Assembly: GCF_020184175.1 (NCBI RefSeq)
Contig: NC_065533.1
Span: forward strand, 56,644,351 to 56,708,350
Origin: Aphis gossypii
Lineage: Eukaryota > Arthropoda > Insecta > Hemiptera > Aphididae
DNA length: 64,000 bases
Reading direction: 5' to 3'
In this document: positions 24,941-39,900 of the stretch, piece after piece
Numbering within the stretch: position 1 is the stretch's first letter
How the letters are laid out: each line of letters opens with the position of its first letter
Translations under genes and position numbers: made by a program
The notes under the pieces: model-generated
What the model saw: the letters and a program-made list of their open reading frames with translations, nothing else
Database searches by the model: none
Told to the model about the DNA's origin: nothing

Positions 24941-27900
24941 ATGAAGAAATTCATTATATCTTTACTGCTCTTCCATATAATACTGCCATTGAGTTTATTA
25001 ACATGTGAGTAATTTAATATTCAATTAAAATTATACTTATGCATTATTTATTGTTTCAAGTTATTTTTGTCTTAGACTTTTATTAGATGTTTTAAAATTT
25101 AAATGGCATTTATTAAAAATTTAATTTATGTTGATTGGTTTTTGAAGTAGGTTTTTTTAATTACTTTTTACTAAAAATACTCAAATGATAAATATATTTG
25201 ATATAATTAGGTATGACATAAACTTTGTAAAGAAACAAACAAATTTTAGTATAATGCGCATAACACTGTATTATAATATGTATGTATAGTATTAGTAGAT
25301 AGTATTAATCATATAAGTATGCATATATCATTGATATTTGTACTTAACAATGGTTAAAGAATCAAGATTAATTATTTTATTTTAGAAACTACTTATTTTT
25401 GAGTTAAGAGGAACCAATAATTTCTTCTAGAAATTAGATTTATATTATTTAATTTAGAATTTTGGTCTCATAAACCTTTCACTTAGTATAAAATTCAAAA
25501 TAATTTTATAATACAATGAAACCTGGCTTATTGTACATCTGTTTATAATGGACAAAATTATAAGGTTCTTGCAAATATATATAAAATATATTTTAATTTG
25601 TTTATAAACTTTCTGTTTTAAAAACCTGAACAGTAATATTTTTACCCAGTAACATGTTAGCAAACAATATCAGTTCAAACCCAAAAATAAGCAGCTAAGT
25701 CTATTAAATATTTAAATAGTTTATACATATATAGTCTTTATATATAGATTACATATTATGTTAAATCTATCTTATTTAAACCATAAATAAATATCACTAC
25801 TATTACCTTATAATTAGGTTTATAAGACTTTAAAAAAAATAATTTACAATTTTCTTTTTTAATCTCATACATATACATTGTGTATATATTATATATAATT
25901 TTTATAAATTTAAATTCTATTTTTTCATTACATATATGCACATAAATTTTACAATTAAAATTGTTTACTACCAACACTATTGGAGTCCTTTTAGTGTTCT
26001 TTAATTGACATGATACACTATAATGAATTACTGTATAAATTCAATGCATTCTAACTTATAATTCTATAGTACCTATTTATTTTATAGGAACTATATATAT
26101 ATATATATATATATTTATTTTTTATTTTTTTTGATTATCCATATCAGATACACTCCATATTATTTACAAATTATATTTTGTTATAACCTGTTTTATATTA
26201 ATAATTAATGAATAATATTCTTAATCATCATTACTATAAATTGGATTTATATTCTCTTAATATTCTTTTAATATTCAGTAAGAAAATAAAATTATTCAGT
26301 TTAAATTTATTTTAGTTTGTTTTGTGTACAATAACAATTGATGCATAAATGGTACATAACAATAATATATAATATTATTATGAATTATTTTCTTTGGAAA
26401 AATATTTATATTTATTAAAATATTGTTTTTTATGCAAAATAAAATTGTTTTTATGAATTCCGTGTTTCATAAATTATAAATATATCTTATTCCCATTTAA
26501 CTGCATACACTAGAAAAAAATATTATGTTAATTCATAAAAATTCCACTTCTAGTCATCAGCTTTTTATTTTACTTTCTTACTGTTACAAATATTAACAAC
26601 TAAATGTATAATTTAGACAATTTAGTATACATTTAGTAATTATACTTTTGTGCATTCTACTATTATATGAACTATGATTATACTAAAATAGGTACTTAGT
26701 TGAATAACTATTGCCTATTAGATATTACTGTTATTAGTATTTATTTTTATGTAACAATAAAATAACATACCTAATCAATAATTTTAATTAATGTATTTAA
26801 TTTAAACACCAAAATATTAATAAGAATCTAAATGTTTAAAATAAATAACAATTACTACATTTTAATACACCATTCATTATATTCAATAGAAGATAAATAT
26901 ATAATTATTATTTATTTTATAAGTATTCAGTATTTTAGAATTGTTATGTATAATATTAAATACATATTTTTATTATATTTTATAAACATATTTTACAAGT
27001 AATATTTTATTAGAAGCTATTTTATATTTCTAGTTATAAACCAACCACTCTGTGGTTAGTACTTACTACCAATAACCATACTTGGATAATTATTATATAT
27101 TAATTGTATTGTACTATTAAATAACATGACTCATATCAATCATATCATTGATGGTAATTTAGAGCACAAAAAAATATTTAATTGCGCCTAATAAAAGTAT
27201 AAAAATAAAACATTAATAATGAATAATGATAAATAGGTACCATGTTTTGTTTGCTATAAAAAAATTCTGACTATCTTAGATTTGGCTATACATATTTGAA
27301 GTCTACATTTAAATATGTAATACATATTTTATTATTATACTAACTATACTACACTTGAAATTAATAACATATAATTAACCCAAGTGTTTTTATATGATAT
27401 AAAATATTAAACATTATGTAGGTATTTACATTTTTTTATGATCGTCTTTTTTCTCTAATCATGGTTTTTGTTATAATATTGACAGTGTTAGATTGTCTTT
27501 CCTGGTAAACTACTTTTGTAATTCAATATTATACTCTTAATATGTATATGAATATAATCAAAATGTAATATGTTTATAAAAATATATTTGTCATAAAGTC
27601 TTAAAATTTTTTTCAGTCAAGCTTATTATTATTCTTTGTACACAATGAAATTTTCAAAATATTTAAATTATATTTAAGATGATTATGTCATTATATTATA
27701 TTGTACGTATAAAACATACAATGGTTTAAGTATTTCATAAAAACTTATGAATACCTAAATTATTTAAAATCATAAATAAAGTTGTTTTCAAATCTTGAAA
27801 GTATAATGTTAAGTCTTTAAAGTTATAACTTATAAATTAAAATCTCCAATTAAATGTGTTCTTAGTTACTTCTTGGAATATCGCATTATTTAACTATGTA

Positions 27901-30900
27901 CATACCAGATTTTCGGCCTAAACTTTATGATATCAATAACTATATAAACTATGTACCTGATTGAAATTAATAATTTAATTTTTATAACACTTTCATAACT
28001 TAGCGCTATACATTTGTTATAGAAGATAATTTACTTTAAAAATAATAACTAATATTTGTTACAGTTTTGTAAAATTTTTTTTGTTTAGGTCGGAAATTAA
28101 TTATTAAGTATTAACTACTAAATTTACTTTGTTTTTATAAATACATATAAACATATGTTTTAAATGAATAGATCTAGTTATTTTGTATAAAATAAATTAC
28201 ATATTTTGATTATTCTATTAATTGGTGAGTTAGACAAAAAATTAGTTGAATCTTAACATAAATGAAACATTACATAATTATACGTAAAATAAATTATTAT
28301 TGCTAATAACTTAAGCTTTAGGGCTATAAACAATATTGTTTTTACCCTAAGGGTATTTGGGGCACAAGCCCAGGACCCCCGACCGATGGAGACTCCAAAA
28401 AATATAATTTATATCATCATGTTTAAGTATACCTATTACTGCAACCTATCTCAACTTATTATTTTACTATTAGCCTTAAATAATAAGTTATAATTTAAAA
28501 ATAATGTTGAATAATATTTAACTCAAAATTTAAATACTATAAATACCATAATTACTTCTTTAGCGATAAATTTGATTGACAAAAAGTTATCGACATACAG
28601 TGACAGGCAACTTCAAAGTTATTTGTTATTATATTATATACCCTAATATTTAATATAATTTGGTAATTATTATTTAATATGAAATAATAATAAATTGTAT
28701 AGCTATCGATCCCCGTTTGCCTATTTTATTTCAATCATAATAATAATATTATCTACTTGCATAATCGTCATTGATGTATTTGACATTTACATTTTCTTTT
28801 TTATTTTAAAAGGGCCCCTTCATAGTCAAAGATAACCCTGACTATGAATAAAATTATTTAGTTAGTTACTTACATAAAATAATATGATCAAGTTTTTTCT
28901 TACGCATTTTAAAATGGTCTAAATTTAAATGGTTTACAATTAATATATATGATGAATATAGTTCTCTAAAAATATTAAAATTATAAGAATCTATATTAAA
29001 TTACTTCTATGGCCTATTAACTATTGACCTATTTAGTACAGAGATCAATGGGTCAAAAAAATATCTAGGGAGCAATATAAAAAAGCGGGTAAGTGGTGTG
29101 TACCGATCTGTTGTACATTAGATGCCGTATGGATCACTATTATATATTATAGAAGTGTTAAATTTGAATTAAATGATAGGTATCATTGTATACGAAAAAC
29201 TATTCTAAACGAAGATGATTTGTCAGTTTAGGATATAATTTCCAGTGGTTTGTGAAAAAGGTGGTAAATATTTTAATGGCCTGAATACACCAAAACTTAA
29301 GTTCTTTTATAAGTTTTTTTTGTAAGCTTAACTATAGAAAATTTTGTTTTAATTTTTAAACTCTTAGCTAACTAGGTACTTACAAAAAATATTTTATTAA
29401 TTAAATCTACAAAATAATTTGTAAATATTTATGATTTTGACGAATTTTTGTCAGTATTTAAACTATAAACGCTTATAAAAAAATTTGTGCCTACAATTTT
29501 GATTTTTTTTTTAACTATAATAAGAACAACTCATAAGGAACCTTGTTTTAAATTTTCAAGTTTTTTTGGTCATCCCAAAAATTTTTTATAGGCAGTTCAA
29601 AAAAAATTCTCTGACAATTTCAGTGGTCTATAAATAACTCAATAAAGTCAAAATTTTTCGAAAATTTAACTGTATATAGATAACACTAATTTAAACATTT
29701 GATGTAAATTTCAAATATTTACAATGATTAGTTTTTGAATTTAAAGCAATGATAGGTATATCATTGTATATGAAAAACGATTCTGAATGAAGATGATTTG
29801 AAGATGTTTATAGAATATAATTTCCAGTGGTTAGTGAAAAAGGTGGTTTATGTTTTAATGACCTGAATACACCAAAATTTAAGTTCTTTTATAATTATTG
29901 TAAGCTAAACTCATGAAAAATCTTGTATTAAATTTTCAACTCTTAGCTACCTATACAAACATTTTTATGAATTATACCTACAAAATAATTTGCAAATATT
30001 CATAATTTTGACGAATTTTTGTCAAAATTTGAAATTCAAATGCTAATAAAAAAAAATTGTGCCTATGTATTCTTATAATTTTTTAATCACTATAAGAATA
30101 ACATATGAGGAACTTTGTATAAAATTTTCAAGTATTTTGATTGGGCCAAAAAATTTTTATCGACACTTCAAAAAAAAATTTTCAGAAAAATTGAAAATTT
30201 CAGTTGTCTATAAATAGCTCAAAAAAACTCAAAATATTTTGAAAATTAAATCATGTAAGGAAAATGCCAATCTAAATAACTGGTAAAATTTTCAAGTATC
30301 TACGACTTATACTTTTTGAATGATAACAAATATTTAAAACCATTTGAGGATAAATCGTTATCGTTACGCGATTTTGTAAAAATTTAAAATTCAAACGCAC
30401 TTAAAATTTTTCTTATAATGATGCTTCAAGTTTTCTCTATAGATACTTAAAGGAAAACTTATGGAAAACTTAGTGCTGTATTTTCAATTCTTAGTTATTA
30501 ACACAAAAAATTTTATGATTTTTCAACTTCAAAATTACTTGCAAATTTTCGCGTTTTCGACAGATTTCGTAAAAATTTGAACTATAAACGCTTATAAAAA
30601 AAAATTGTGACTAACGATTTTTAATTTTTTTTAGCTACAATAAGAACAACTCATAAGGAACCTTGTATTAAATTTTCAAGTTTTTTTGGACATCCAAAAT
30701 TTTTTTACCGACATTTCAAAAAAAAAAAATTCGCATAAAAATCAAAAATTTCAGTGGTCTATAAATAACTCAAAAAAAGTGAAATTTTTTTGAAAATTTA
30801 ACTGTATATAGATAACACTAACATAAACATTTGGTGAAAATTTCAAGTATTTACAGCGATTAGTTTTTGTATTACAACCATATAAAAAAATCGATTCGGT

Positions 30901-33900
30901 CGAAAACTGGTTTTGCGTAAAAATTCCCGTTTTTCCGTCATTTTTTTTTTGTTTTTCTCGATTTTTTTGAAAACTGTTGTAAAATGTTTACTTTTTATCT
31001 CTATAATGCACCAAGGATAATCACTTTTCCATCGGAAACCACTCCAGAAGTTTAAAATTAAAGCATTATTTCCGACTGGTTATGTTGTACGCAGACAAAA
31101 AAAAAAAAAAAAACAATCAAAAAAATAAATAAATAAATAAAACACAATATTATTGTAGGATCAATACATTCATCACTCCGTTCAGAATCTAAAATTGAAT
31201 GTAGTAGGGTTAGAAAACTTTTATAACCATTTTTATAAAGCTTAATTGCCTTGAAAATGTATTAACTATATTTTAAATATGCATGTTAAAGGTTAATTTT
31301 AAGTCAAATATAATAACCAAATCTTCAATTTTTGAAAACGGTAGATGGTTTTAAGTTGGAAGTAGAATATAGAAAAATTACGATGTTCTTAATACTTTTA
31401 AAAGTTATAAATTTACATTTTGAAATATTAAAGACAATTTAATTTTTAAAGCATCAGTTTTTATCTGCAAAAGAGATTATTCTAGCGTAATTTATAACAA
31501 AATTAATATCATTAATAAAAACATTACAAAGGTATAGTGAGAGATGGGATCCATGTAGTATTCCAGAAAATACATAAATAACATGTGATAAATATTGTTT
31601 GTATTTTAATAGGTACTTAGGTTCTATTTGTTAGAAAATATGTAAACTAAGATAGCAAAAATTTATGTATACCAATACAGTATAGTCTTTGTGATCTTAA
31701 AAAGCGATTTATTTTATCAAAAGCTCTTTCAAAATATTATGTTAAATTACTTCAACTTGGTAACTAAACTGTATATTACAATATAAATTATCATAGTAGA
31801 TAGAGGGTAATTAAGCTAATATTAATTGAGGTTGAGTATTTCAAAAAATAAATAATTCTGATTATCAGAGAAGTACCTATTTACTGACTGCTCCTCTAAA
31901 TTAAATTAGTACCTACATACAATTCAACCAAATAATTTTTTTCAAAATTAATATATATTATAAAAATATTAATTTTTTATTCTTGATATTAATTATAAAA
32001 ATTATAACCATGCATTCAATGTATTTTTTTTATGTTAATGAAGAATTGATACAGTGATAAGATTGAATGTTGTTTTTTAAAATATTGAATATTACTATTA
32101 CTTATTCAATATTAGTTTATATTTTATTATTGTTATAATTTATACCTATTTTCAGTATAGTTCCAATAACAAAAATAAATAAGTAAATTTTTACTATGTA
32201 TATTGTATAATATTAAGATATGTCAGTTAATTATTACATATATACTTGTTGATATGAATTTGAAAAATTTGCTTTTATTTATGTTTTAAATAAACTTATT
32301 TTATTTTCTAGGTATCTGTTTAAAACAGACTGCATTAACTGGAGTTTATCTATTTTTACTACTCTACCTTCCTCTAGTTAAAACGCCTACTCCAAAAAAT
32401 ATAAATGGTAGGTTATTAATCAAAACTAATTTAGTTATAAAATATATTATAAAAATGTATATATTATAAAAGTTTATATTTAAAATTGTATTTTATGTTG
32501 TTAATTAGGAAGTTCTGGAATGTTTTTGAAAACTGTAACTTTGATAAGTTGGCTCATGATATTAATTCAGGTTTTATTCCAAATTATTCTGCTTGTGATG
32601 CATCCATACGGAAAAATTCTAGAACCAACATGTGAGTATATTAATTATTATTCACTAATGATAATATGTTTAGATTATTAATTTATAATATTTGTATATA
32701 AATTAATTAATTAATTATGATTTAAGGCGGCGGAGTAGAACGAATGTTTCGTTATATTGGTTTAATCGAGTTATCTAAACTACAATTGATAGACATATTA
32801 TATTTCTACTTGCCAGAATTGATAATGGTTTGTGCATCTACTATTATACAACGCATGTTAATTAAGATTAATGTTGAAGAAGATGCATCAAATACTTTTA
32901 CGGAAATCACAGATCCTGAATCAAGAGCAACTACATGGCAACAGACAAGTTCTATCTCTATTGCTATTTCTATTGGTACAATTATTTGAACAGCTTTTAG
33001 TCTATTATTTTTTTTTTATATATCTATGGCTAACTAATATTTAATTACAGGAAAATATCTTTGTTTGGTGATTATTTGTCTTGCCGGAGTTGCTGTGCCA
33101 TCAATTATTAGTGCATTTTACTATATAACATTTTTGGGAATAATGACTTGGTGGTCTTGTTACCATCCTATAAGTCGTGGATTTGCTTATTTATTTCGTT
33201 TTGTTTGTTTGGTCGCTTGTATACATGTATCTATTCTTTTTGTATATCAAATGGAGTGGGCTCAAATTCTTTTACCTCCAGAATCGCCATTTGCAAGGTA
33301 ATTTTTTTTACTACAATATTTTTCACTTATATTTGTAAAAATGAAATTACTATTATCTTACTCAGTAAAATATATAGGTTAATTTTATTTATAACAACTA
33401 GTTCTGAATAAATAACTAAAACTAGAATTTATTAGTACAGTGGAACTTCTAAATAATAATTTTCATCAAACATACCATAAAAATTACCACTGTATTAGAA
33501 GTCACTATTTTTTTTAAATATTACTAAAATTTACACTTGTAAAAATTACTAATGCACATAGCATATTTTTTATATTTTTCTCAGAGCTAGTTCAGAACCT
33601 TTTTTTTTTTACCTATATATTTAAGATAAATTATATCTGAGTTTAAATGTTAGGTACAATGAATGGTAAAATTATATAATTTCTATAAAGTTTTTTAAAA
33701 TATTATGAAACAAAATTATTTTTATAATAATTTAAATACATTGCTAAATAATAGGTTGGTATACAGAATTCAGAAGTTTTCTTGAAAAAAATGTTTAATT
33801 TATACTTATTAATAACAGTAATTTAATTTATTATTCAATTATACATTTGTCTAGATATTATGGTCTCATTGCTATCAGAAAAACATTCTGTAAGAATAAT

Positions 33901-36900
33901 ACTGTTATAGTCAAATTTATGGACTGTGAATGGCCTATGTATGCATTTCCTTTAATCTTGGTTGTTACACATTATCTCTTATGGTTTGAATCACTTCTTA
34001 TACTAAACAACCCGGTAAGTAAACATTTTTATTCATCACAATGCTTTAATGTGATCTCATTAATTAGATCTCATTTATTTAAGTTATTCATAATTGAATT
34101 TATTTAGATATATATATTTTTAATTTGAAATATATTATATTTTACATTCCAAATACATATTACAAACAAATAAATTTCTAATATTTATTTCAATGCTTAT
34201 TTGTAGGAAAAAAATATTATATAATATTATGGTATTATGTATACCAAAGGTGGTAAACCGTTTCTGGTCATGTGACAACATTTTTCTATTACCTTTCAAA
34301 AGATTTTATAATCCTAGAAACATTTTTTTTAATATTAGGTGTGTATTTTGTTAGTTTGAAACATAAGCATCATTAGCTTTGTCCATCAATGTATTATTTA
34401 TTCTGATATCATAGAATTCATTGACTTAAATAAATAAACTTTTATGTTGATGCAAATATTGATTGTATAAATAAAATTTGTTTATGCAACTATGAAATAA
34501 AAATATTTTTATGTGTTGTTAAAATTTGCTTAACAATTTTGTGCAATCTTTGTACGTGTGCCACAGGTTTGCCACCTCTGATATAGGGTTTATGAAAATT
34601 ACAATAGTATATTTTGTTGTGCATATTTTATTTTAAATTGTTTTTCTATTAATTATAAATCTTTATTGCCCAATAAAATAATAGATACTAATATTATATT
34701 ATTTAAAATTTAAATGAATCATAAAAAAAAAAGAAAAATGAAAATATACTTAGTTTATAATAACATATTAAAAAGTAATTCATTTTCAAACAGCTGATAA
34801 TATTATATTAAATTTATAGACGTTTATTTTAAACCATGTATCTTATTAACTTGATTTTATGATGTTCTTATAACCATTGCATAATATAGAACTACACAAT
34901 ATAATTTAGTTGTGTTTATTCAAAACAAAAAAATTTATTACTACCTACATAACATAACAAAGAGTTTATTTATTAACCAAACCATTTCTTATTAAAATTA
35001 TAATGATTATTTGAATTGTTCTTATATTGAAAAATTATGTTTGGGAATTTGTATAACTTTTTGTATGCATTGTATTGTTTACACCAGGGATGGCCAACAA
35101 GTCAATCGAAACTCTCTTATGTTATTCTAAGTAAAAGAAAAACTTAGAGGTTGATAAAAAGTCCATAAAAGTTGGCCACCCCAGGTCTATACCATGAGTT
35201 GTACACATTCACATCAATATTACTAGAATTTTTACATTATTTAAATAAATACTGTGTTCTCAAAATTAAATACTAATTTTTTTAGTGATAGAGAATAAAC
35301 ATTGTATAGACAATTGAAAACAATTCAATCAACTGATATTAAAAACAAATGAGAAATTTATTGAAATATTTACAACAATACATTTTTAAATGTAGACTGA
35401 TAGAATTTACCCTAATTATTTTGTTTCATACAATTTAAATAATTGAGGGCATCAGATATTGATTCGAATCAATGATAAATATTTTAGTACATAATAAAAT
35501 GCATTTTATTTTTATCTAGGTACTTCTAAAAATTATCAAACAAAGAAATAATTAAAATGTTATTGGGTTAACTTTTGACTTTGACTCAAAAAAGCATAAT
35601 TTTTTTAAATTATTATACTTCTTTAATTCTTTGTATGTTATATTTTGATTGTTTTAATTAATTCTAGAATCATCTATTTTGAATTAATTTTGTTTCATTT
35701 TCCTATAATTTGGAATATATCACTTAGTTTTAAGGTTGAGTAAATAATAAGTATTTGTAATTCTCTCAACCAAAGTGATTATGTACTAAAACTAAACGAA
35801 ATAAGTTAGCATATTAAATATACTATTTTATTATAATATACTCAATAAATATCATATGAAGTTAAATGGAATGGTTTTTTCCTAAATCATATTTTAAATT
35901 TACTGTACAGTATTTGTTTAAACTGTAATTAATATTTATTTATTAGGGTTTGTATTATATTTCTAAGCTTAATTTGCTATAAAACAACTATAATTTTATC
36001 ATATTGAATGTGACATAAAAAATAATCTGAAAGTATATGATAAACGTATGGTAAATTGGTAACAATGAAATAATTTACTCTGGTACCTAAATTAATTAAT
36101 ATATTCATTATTGATCAATTTAAATAACAATCATAATTAATTATCTCACAATATTGTGAATTTGTTAGAAAAAGTCTAGATAGGCAGGAACTTTCTTATG
36201 TTTCATGCTTTCATTCTCAATAAGAAATATAGAGAAATATCCTTTGTTTATTAAACATATTTATTGAACAATTTGAGATTATTTTGAATGTTTAATAGAA
36301 TCAGTGAATCTGCAAATTGTAGTTATATTTATATTAAGTTAAAACTATCAATATTTAATAAAAAAATCTTTAACATAGTGTACTATTAATTATGTTTCTT
36401 GTATCTGCTGTCTTAAACTATATATTAAAAACATACCTATTTTTTTATAACTAATTTAATAAATAAATAAATAAATAATATACCTACTATAAATGTATAA
36501 AATGGAATTTGAAAATTAAATTAATAATAATTGTATTCTTATTTTGCTAGAGCATACAAACACATTAATTTATTTTATAAATACTTTAAAAATTGCTCTT
36601 ATAAATTAGTTTACAGTTCATGATCTAACATCTTTAATGCATTTTGACGTGAACAATTGCGTTCACAAAGGAAAATGTTTAAAAGGTATGATATTATAAT
36701 ATGTAATTTCCTATGTCTCGAATGATATTCATTTTCCCTTACTTTTTTTATTTGCCTATTTCGGTTTTGCAATTATTTTTATATTTATTTTATGTTTGGC
36801 TATAGTGTTTTATTATTAAAATAGTAAACATGTCTTTATATACTATAATTTAGTTGAATGTGTAGATAATCCTTTAATTTTTGGTAGTTGAATATTACAA

Positions 36901-39900
36901 AAAATTAAATTATGGATCTAAATATAAAATACTTTGGCAATGTTTTCCCCTTACTATAAATTATGCAGTATTTTGTATAACATTTTATAAATAATTATTT
37001 ATGTAGGTATCAAATTGTTAGCAAATTTTTGTGAACAAGTTGTTTAAACATTCCATGCATGTAATGGAAATCAGCGCGTGGTAGTGTTGATGTTTGAATG
37101 TTTTTACAATACCTATACAACATATGGGAGCTAATTTATAAAAATTAAATTGCTTAGAAACTATATTAAGCTAAAATTCAAATTTCTTAAATCCATAGGT
37201 AACCATTTTTAAATAAATATATTGAGATTATTTTGTTCTTACTCAATTTGTTGTATTGCACCTGAAAATAGGTAATTTCACATGGTGATGAATATCTACA
37301 ATATTTACATGATAATTGGTTATAACTTTTAATCTATTGAAAAAAATATGTATTGTAATGTTTTTAATGCAATTAATAAAAGTACAATTACGTAATCTTG
37401 GAAAAATGTTGTATAAATTATTAAAAATTACAGGATTTAGAAACAAAGGAACCATTAGGAATGACTCGGCAAGTAACAGTTCGTTTATCTCAAAAAGGTC
37501 CCAATAGCTATTTCTTTCGAAATAAAACAAATCGGTGGCGTGCTGCCACTCGCAAAGTTTGCGTATGTTAATGTTATTTATCCACATTTCGAATGTGTTT
37601 TGTGTAAAAAGTGCACTGCTGATTTATTCACAAATTTTAATGTTAATAACATTTTATATGCCAACTGTATAATATTTTGTGTTTTCAAGCAATATTTTAT
37701 TATATGTAATTATTGATTTTATGATAACTGATTAAATACACTATTTGAATCAGTTCTCTATTTTAAAATAAAATGTTACAATTGTTTGCATTGTACATAC
37801 ATTATATATACATTTTTTTTTACACAGTTAAGATAAAATAGAATAGCAGCTGTATTATAAAAGAAACGTTTAAAAACAACACGGTATAAAAAAGTTATAT
37901 ATAGACCTACTTGACCTATTAGGCACCTATAATACATAAAATATCAATTTATGTTCAACAATTTTTCTTAATGGTTTGTTAAAAGCTTTTGTCGTGTTTT
38001 TTGCTTTATGACTGTTTTCAATTCTTTAGAGCTCCATAAAATTAAACATTTTATTTTTTATGCATCTGTTAAAATTATACTTTCATATTATTTATATTGC
38101 ACTGATTAATTTATATTATAGATGCACGCTTCTACAGAACATTCTGCGGATCATACTCATCCAACAGAAAATACGCCTGTATGTACATAGCATTATGTTA
38201 TTTAATCATATATTACTATATTATTATTATAACCTGAATCAAATTAACAGGATGTACAGCTAAAAGAGGTAAAAGAACATGTTATAAATTATGAGAAAGC
38301 ATTCGGTACCTTATCATTCAAGTAAGAGTTAACTAACCTGGGGATAATTTACATTGATTAAAAAAAAATGTATAAACCATATGTTTTTGCTTTATAAAAT
38401 TCACATTCACATTTAGCATATATTTTGTGTAATGGTTTGTATATCAATCATCAATAACGCACTTATAATGTTTTAAAGTTTAATTAAAAAAAATAATATA
38501 ATTTTTATTAAGGTTAGGATGTTTACAACTTCATAAAAACTCTAAAAACAATATTGCATGCAAATGTATCCAAAAAATATCAAAAAATATCTTTTAAAGA
38601 ATCCAATATGTTAAAATGCATTAAAAAAAAAAATGTATTATTCCTTCAAAATTGCTCAATATTTTTTTATAAAAACTAAATTTTTTATAATTGCACGTTT
38701 ATGTGAATTGTGGCTTGACGCGCACCTGGTAGGTGCCGCGTTGGTGATGAGCTGGTATTGATGTTCCAAAACACAGGCAAGAAAATAAAATAAGAACAAA
38801 TGGTTGGTGTTGACAGGGTTGTGGTTTTTAGTTTAAATGATTGACAATCATGGGTGTTGGGAAAAAACAAAAAAGGAGGACTCGTGAGAGCGATGTTACA
38901 CGTGTCTGCCAATCACAAGACTATTTTAAATTAAAAAAGAGACCTATAGGTAATATAAAAAATAAAGATACAAAAATATGCAAATTAAAATTTAATAAAA
39001 CTGTTTTTATGTTATACCTTACATTTATATTATTTGCTTTGGAATATAAGAAAAAATATGTATAAGTCATAAACATACCAATTCTAATATTGTTATATTA
39101 TGTCTATTGGCTACTGAAAATTGAATCAAAATAATGACTAAAGCTTATCATTATAGTAAATAGATATATCTTCTTGCTTCTTTAGTTTTTGTTTATATTT
39201 TTGGGTACAATTTATGACACTTTTAAATATAATTATGTCAAATAAATTTTAAATGATCAGATACATTTTTAAAACAAACAGACCCACAGTCCAACACATT
39301 AAATGATGCTGTGTATCCCAAAATGGTATATTAAAGGAAACAATTGTTACTGCAATTAAGTTGGTTAGTGATGAGGATGTAATTCTAAACAATGACTCAG
39401 TATAATATGTTTCTATTAGATAATAATATTTACTATTTTGATTTTTTTTTTATGTTTTTCTCAATCTCAAAAATGATATTAATATTCAATTATGTTATAA
39501 AAACTGATGGATATGCAAACTTTAAAACACTATTATTTTAAATTACCAACTATGGAATTATTATTATTATTAATAATAATATAATTTTATATTTACTGCA
39601 ATAATTTGTTAAAGCTTCTGAGTGGACCTTAGTTAACTAAATTATAATTTTCATGTTTCAAAATTTTTAGAGTATTAAACAATACACTTAATATTTAAAT
39701 TTAACATGTTCAGCTAATTATCAATTAACAGCTAAAACAGCTTGAAGTTTGAACTATCATATTTACTTTTAAATTATATATTTTATAGTTTTTTAAATTC
39801 TGTAAAATATTTTAACAAAATGTATGTGTATTTAAGTTTTTAATTTGACTCAAATAAAAATGAGTTTATAAAATAGTTTATTTTAAAAGTACAATGAACA

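Larger units (their letters stand above)
25005..32311 (+). other. Piezo intron 1 (7.3 kb), repeat-filled
   Basis: The GT-AG intron separates the N-terminal exon from exon 2. It holds a TA microsatellite (26,092-26,114), two joined copies of repeat family R1 (29,083-31,190) and a LINE relic (about 31,300-31,733). An interval at 28,320-28,840 has transposon-like GC-richer ends (ggggcacaagcccagg and agggccccttcatag). I saw no additional exon. Confidence 0.7.
34015..37433 (+). other. Piezo intron 6 (3.4 kb) with MITEs
   Basis: A long GT-AG intron between two blade exons, holding two hAT-like MITEs (separate entries) and AT-rich sequence. No extra exon was found. Confidence 0.7.

Noticed and set aside
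28320..28840. Possible transposon with GC-richer ends in piezo intron 1
   Set aside because: The ends (ggggcacaagcccagg and agggccccttcatag) are suggestive, but I could not align them as inverted repeats or find a target duplication.
37243..37587. 114-codon minus-strand frame
   Set aside because: It lies antisense over piezo exon 7 and its flanking introns; it is a shadow of the real exon.
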